Shown here: positions 61,790 to 64,000 of the stretch, in pieces | How positions within the stretch are numbered: the stretch's first letter is position 1 | Layout of the letters: each line of letters starts with the position of its first letter | Source of the DNA: an uncultured Pseudomonas sp. | GTDB lineage: Bacteria > Pseudomonadota > Gammaproteobacteria > Pseudomonadales > Pseudomonadaceae | Assembly (NCBI RefSeq): GCF_943846705.1 | Contig: NZ_OX044366.1 | Span: 1,178,001 to 1,242,000, forward strand | DNA length: 64,000 nt | Reading direction: 5' to 3' | Translations under genes and position numbers: made by a program | The notes under the pieces: generated by a model | Database searches by the model: none | What the model saw: only the letters and a program-made list of their open reading frames with translations | Told to the model about the DNA's origin: nothing

Positions 61790-63157
61790 ATGCCTACCGT
61801 TACTGAAACCATTGCCGCCGTTGCCACTGCCCAAGGCCGTGGTGGCGTGGGCATCGTGCGTGTTTCCGGGCCCTTGGCGGGCCGGCTGGCTAAGGCGATT
61901 TGTCAGCGAGAGTTGAAACCGCGCTACGCCCATTACGGACCGTTCTTTGCGGAGGCTGAGCAGGTGCTCGATGAAGGCCTGGCCCTGTATTTCCCTGGCC
62001 CCAACTCCTTTACCGGCGAAGATGTGCTGGAGCTTCAGGGGCATGGCGGACCGGTGGTGCTGGATTTACTGCTGCGTCGTTGTGTACAACTCGGCGCGCG
62101 CTTGGCCCGCCCCGGTGAGTTCAGTGAGCGTGCGTTTCTCAATGACAAGCTCGATCTGGCGCAGGCCGAGGCGATTGCCGACCTGATCGAAGCCAGCTCA
62201 GAACAGGCGGCGCGCAATGCCTTGCGTTCATTGCAGGGTGAATTCTCGCGGCGCGTGCACAGCCTGACCGAACGCCTGATCAGCCTGCGCATCTATGTCG
62301 AAGCGGCCATCGATTTCCCGGAAGAGGAAATCGACTTTCTCGCCGACGGTCATGTACTCAGCTTGCTCGATGGTGTGCGCACGGACCTCGCGGGTGTGCT
62401 GCGTGAGGCCGGCCAAGGCGCGCTGCTGCGCGATGGTATGACGGTAGTGATAGCCGGGCGCCCCAACGCCGGTAAATCCAGCCTGCTAAATGCCTTGGCC
62501 GGACGCGAAGCGGCCATTGTCACCGAGATCGCGGGGACCACCCGTGATGTTCTGCGCGAACATATCCACATCGACGGCATGCCCCTGCACGTGGTCGATA
62601 CCGCGGGCTTGCGTGATACCCAAGATCAGGTTGAACGGATCGGTGTAGAACGCGCGCTCAAGGCGATTGGCGAAGCCGATCGTATCCTCCTGGTGGTGGA
62701 TGCCACGGCACCGGAAGCGGACGATCCATTTGCCTTGTGGCCAGAGTTTCTCGACCAGCGTCCTGACCCGGCCCGGGTAACCCTGATCCGCAATAAGGCC
62801 GACCTATCTGCCGAAGCTGTGGATCTAGAAGTCTGCAATGACGGCCACGTCACCATCAGCCTGTCCGCCAAGTCGAGCGAAGGGCTGGACCTGCTGCGTG
62901 AGCACCTGAAAGCCTGCATGGGTTATGCACAGACCTCCGAGAGCAGCTTCAGCGCCCGCCGGCGTCATCTAGAGGCGCTGCGCCAGGCGGCGGCTCACCT
63001 TGGACATGGCCACGCCCAACTGACCCTCGCCGGTGCTGGCGAGCTGCTCGCTGAAGACCTGCGTATGGCGCAGCAAGCCTTAGGCGAAATCACTGGAGCT
63101 TTCAGTTCTGATGACCTGCTGGGGCGAATCTTCTCCAGCTTCTGCATCGGTAAATGA
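61790..63157 (+). CDS. mnmE: tRNA modification GTPase MnmE
   Basis: 455 residues from the ATG with AGGAGAG upstream. The N-terminal formyl-THF-binding domain starts TVTETIAAVATAQGRGGVGI; the G domain (about 215-380) has GRPNAGKSSLLNAL (G1), GTTRDV (G2), DTAGLRD (G3) and RNKADL (G4). The C-terminal CIGK provides the catalytic Cys. With MnmG it makes the carboxymethylaminomethyl group at U34 of tRNAs. Confidence 0.96.
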   Translation: MPTVTETIAAVATAQGRGGVGIVRVSGPLAGRLAKAICQRELKPRYAHYGPFFAEAEQVLDEGLALYFPGPNSFTGEDVLELQGHGGPVVLDLLLRRCVQLGARLARPGEFSERAFLNDKLDLAQAEAIADLIEASSEQAARNALRSLQGEFSRRVHSLTERLISLRIYVEAAIDFPEEEIDFLADGHVLSLLDGVRTDLAGVLREAGQGALLRDGMTVVIAGRPNAGKSSLLNALAGREAAIVTEIAGTTRDVLREHIHIDGMPLHVVDTAGLRDTQDQVERIGVERALKAIGEADRILLVVDATAPEADDPFALWPEFLDQRPDPARVTLIRNKADLSAEAVDLEVCNDGHVTISLSAKSSEGLDLLREHLKACMGYAQTSESSFSARRRHLEALRQAAAHLGHGHAQLTLAGAGELLAEDLRMAQQALGEITGAFSSDDLLGRIFSSFCIGK

Positions 63158-63817
63158 CAGCTTGCAGGTTAGCAAGCAAGGCCATCTAAGCAGCAAACAA
63201 CGCCTATCCCTGGGCGTCGCGTTGCTCATCAGCCGTAACCATTTCTGAGGGGTTACGGCCCCTCTAACCTGCCGCCGTGTGCAAGATGCCCTGCCTGTAG
63301 CAGGGATCATCCTGCTGCCGCTATATCCTCTAAAACTTCCCACATGTCTCTCAGGCAGGCATTCGCGTGGCTGAAAGATAGGCACAACGCCAACTATTTC
63401 ATCGGCTAAGCCCTGTGGAAAACCCAGCCTAAGCCCTGCTTATAACCCTGTGATAAAACCGAGGATAAACGCCCCTGTGGATAACCATCACTTTCATCCA
63501 CAGCTTGCGTACGGCAATTGAACAGGCTGATAGCAGGATCAACACAAACTTTTGAAACGCTGTACACATTGATATTGTTGGCCTGTAGCAATCTATCCAC
63601 AGAAAAGCCGTTGCTAAGTAATAAACATAAAAACAAAGCTTTATAAAAATTCATTCTTTTAATCTTTATTAACCGACCCGGCTAAACAGGTCTCAGACCA
63701 GCTGGCTATTTTTTGTGCAAAAGGCTTCTTTCACACCGGCGAACTCCCTATACTTGCCGCCTTTCCCGCTTTTCAATCTAAAAAGCCCCCCATTTCTCAA
63801 CAGGCACGAGGTGCGTG
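63158..63817. other. mnmE-mnmG gap with a second DnaA-box cluster
   Basis: 660 bases without a gene. Matches to the DnaA box are TTTTCCACA (minus strand, 63414-63422), a perfect TTATCCACA (minus strand, 63476-63484), TCATCCACA (63494-63502) and CTATCCACA (63593-63601). An AT-rich tract follows at about 63610-63670. Pseudomonas origins were first described as two autonomously replicating fragments, one by dnaA and one upstream of gidA (mnmG), which fits. A hairpin GAGGGG/CCCCTC near 63247-63265 may terminate mnmE. Confidence 0.7.
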
Positions 63818-64000
63818 GTGGATTTCCCTTCCCGTTTTCAGGTGATCGTCATCGGCGGCGGTCATGCCGGTACTGAAGCTGCATTGGCAGCTGCACGCAT
63901 GGGGGTAAAAACCCTGCTGCTGACCCATAACGTGGAAACACTCGGGCAGATGAGCTGCAACCCCGCGATTGGCGGAATCGGCAAAAGCCATCTGGTCAAG
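63818..64000 (+). CDS. mnmG: tRNA uridine-5-carboxymethylaminomethyl modification enzyme MnmG, N-terminal part (cut by window edge)
   Basis: 61 codons are present, from a GTG with GAGG seven bases upstream. They begin MDFPSRFQVIVIGGGHAGTE, the FAD-binding motif, and reach LGQMSCNPAIGGIGKSHLVK, the most conserved stretch of MnmG/GidA. It is the FAD-dependent partner of MnmE. The rest lies beyond the window. Confidence 0.95.
   Translation, partial: MDFPSRFQVIVIGGGHAGTEAALAAARMGVKTLLLTHNVETLGQMSCNPAIGGIGKSHLVK

Overview
The window is chromosomal DNA of a Pseudomonas species around the replication origin, written so that dnaA reads leftwards. Gene order dnaA-dnaN-recF-gyrB ... plsC-gmhB-glyS-glyQ-tag-htrB-PilZ-TPR-trkA-rsmB-fmt-def-lysM-dprA-tsaC-qor-hemF-aroE is the order I know from P. 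aeruginosa, and rpmH-rnpA-yidD-yidC-mnmE-mnmG follows on the other side of the origin. I saw no tRNA, rRNA, CRISPR array or intact insertion sequence. The species cannot be named from this sequence; the DMSP cluster hints at a marine or brackish habitat.

Layout. 1-11.7 kb is accessory: the end of a disulfide-oxidoreductase-like flavoprotein, a DUF3047 protein, a SelD-associated-type flavoprotein, a chemoreceptor, a DJ-1/PfpI protein, a tandem ChrR-type cupin, a PuuB-like amine oxidase, a PhoD-like phosphatase, a Crp/Fnr regulator, a Mpo1-like membrane protein and an unknown exported protein. 11.8-22.1 kb is a nitrate assimilation block: modABC (molybdate uptake, with a ModE-like operator), nirBD (nitrite reductase) and a divergent nasA fused to a flavoprotein reductase. 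The nirB-nasA gap carries two divergent sigma-54 promoter matches and, on the nirB side, a leader with hairpins and an intrinsic terminator that looks like NasT/ANTAR antitermination. 22.3-40.3 kb is conserved housekeeping DNA, broken by four copies of a dispersed TAGGGTGGGTTA-type intergenic repeat.

40.3-51.7 kb interrupts the usual gyrB-plsC neighbourhood. It holds an MFS transporter and a complete dimethylsulfoniopropionate (DMSP) cluster: dddD (DMSP CoA-transferase/lyase, catalytic Asp602 present) divergent from dddT (BCCT importer), dddB (3-hydroxypropionate dehydrogenase) and dddC (malonate-semialdehyde dehydrogenase, CoA-acylating), then IclR and LysR regulators. Together they would import DMSP, release dimethyl sulfide and turn the C3 product into acetyl-CoA. 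Just beyond the LysR gene lies a gene-free stretch that I read as a CrcZ/CrcY/CrcX-family small RNA: a perfect sigma-54 promoter, about 340 nt with five clusters of the Hfq/Crc A-rich motif AANAANAA, and an 11-bp terminal hairpin. The same motif sits directly after the start codons of dddD and nasA, which suggests that both are under Hfq-Crc catabolite repression that this RNA would relieve.

52.3-64 kb is the origin region, with DnaA-box clusters both between dnaA and rpmH and between mnmE and mnmG.
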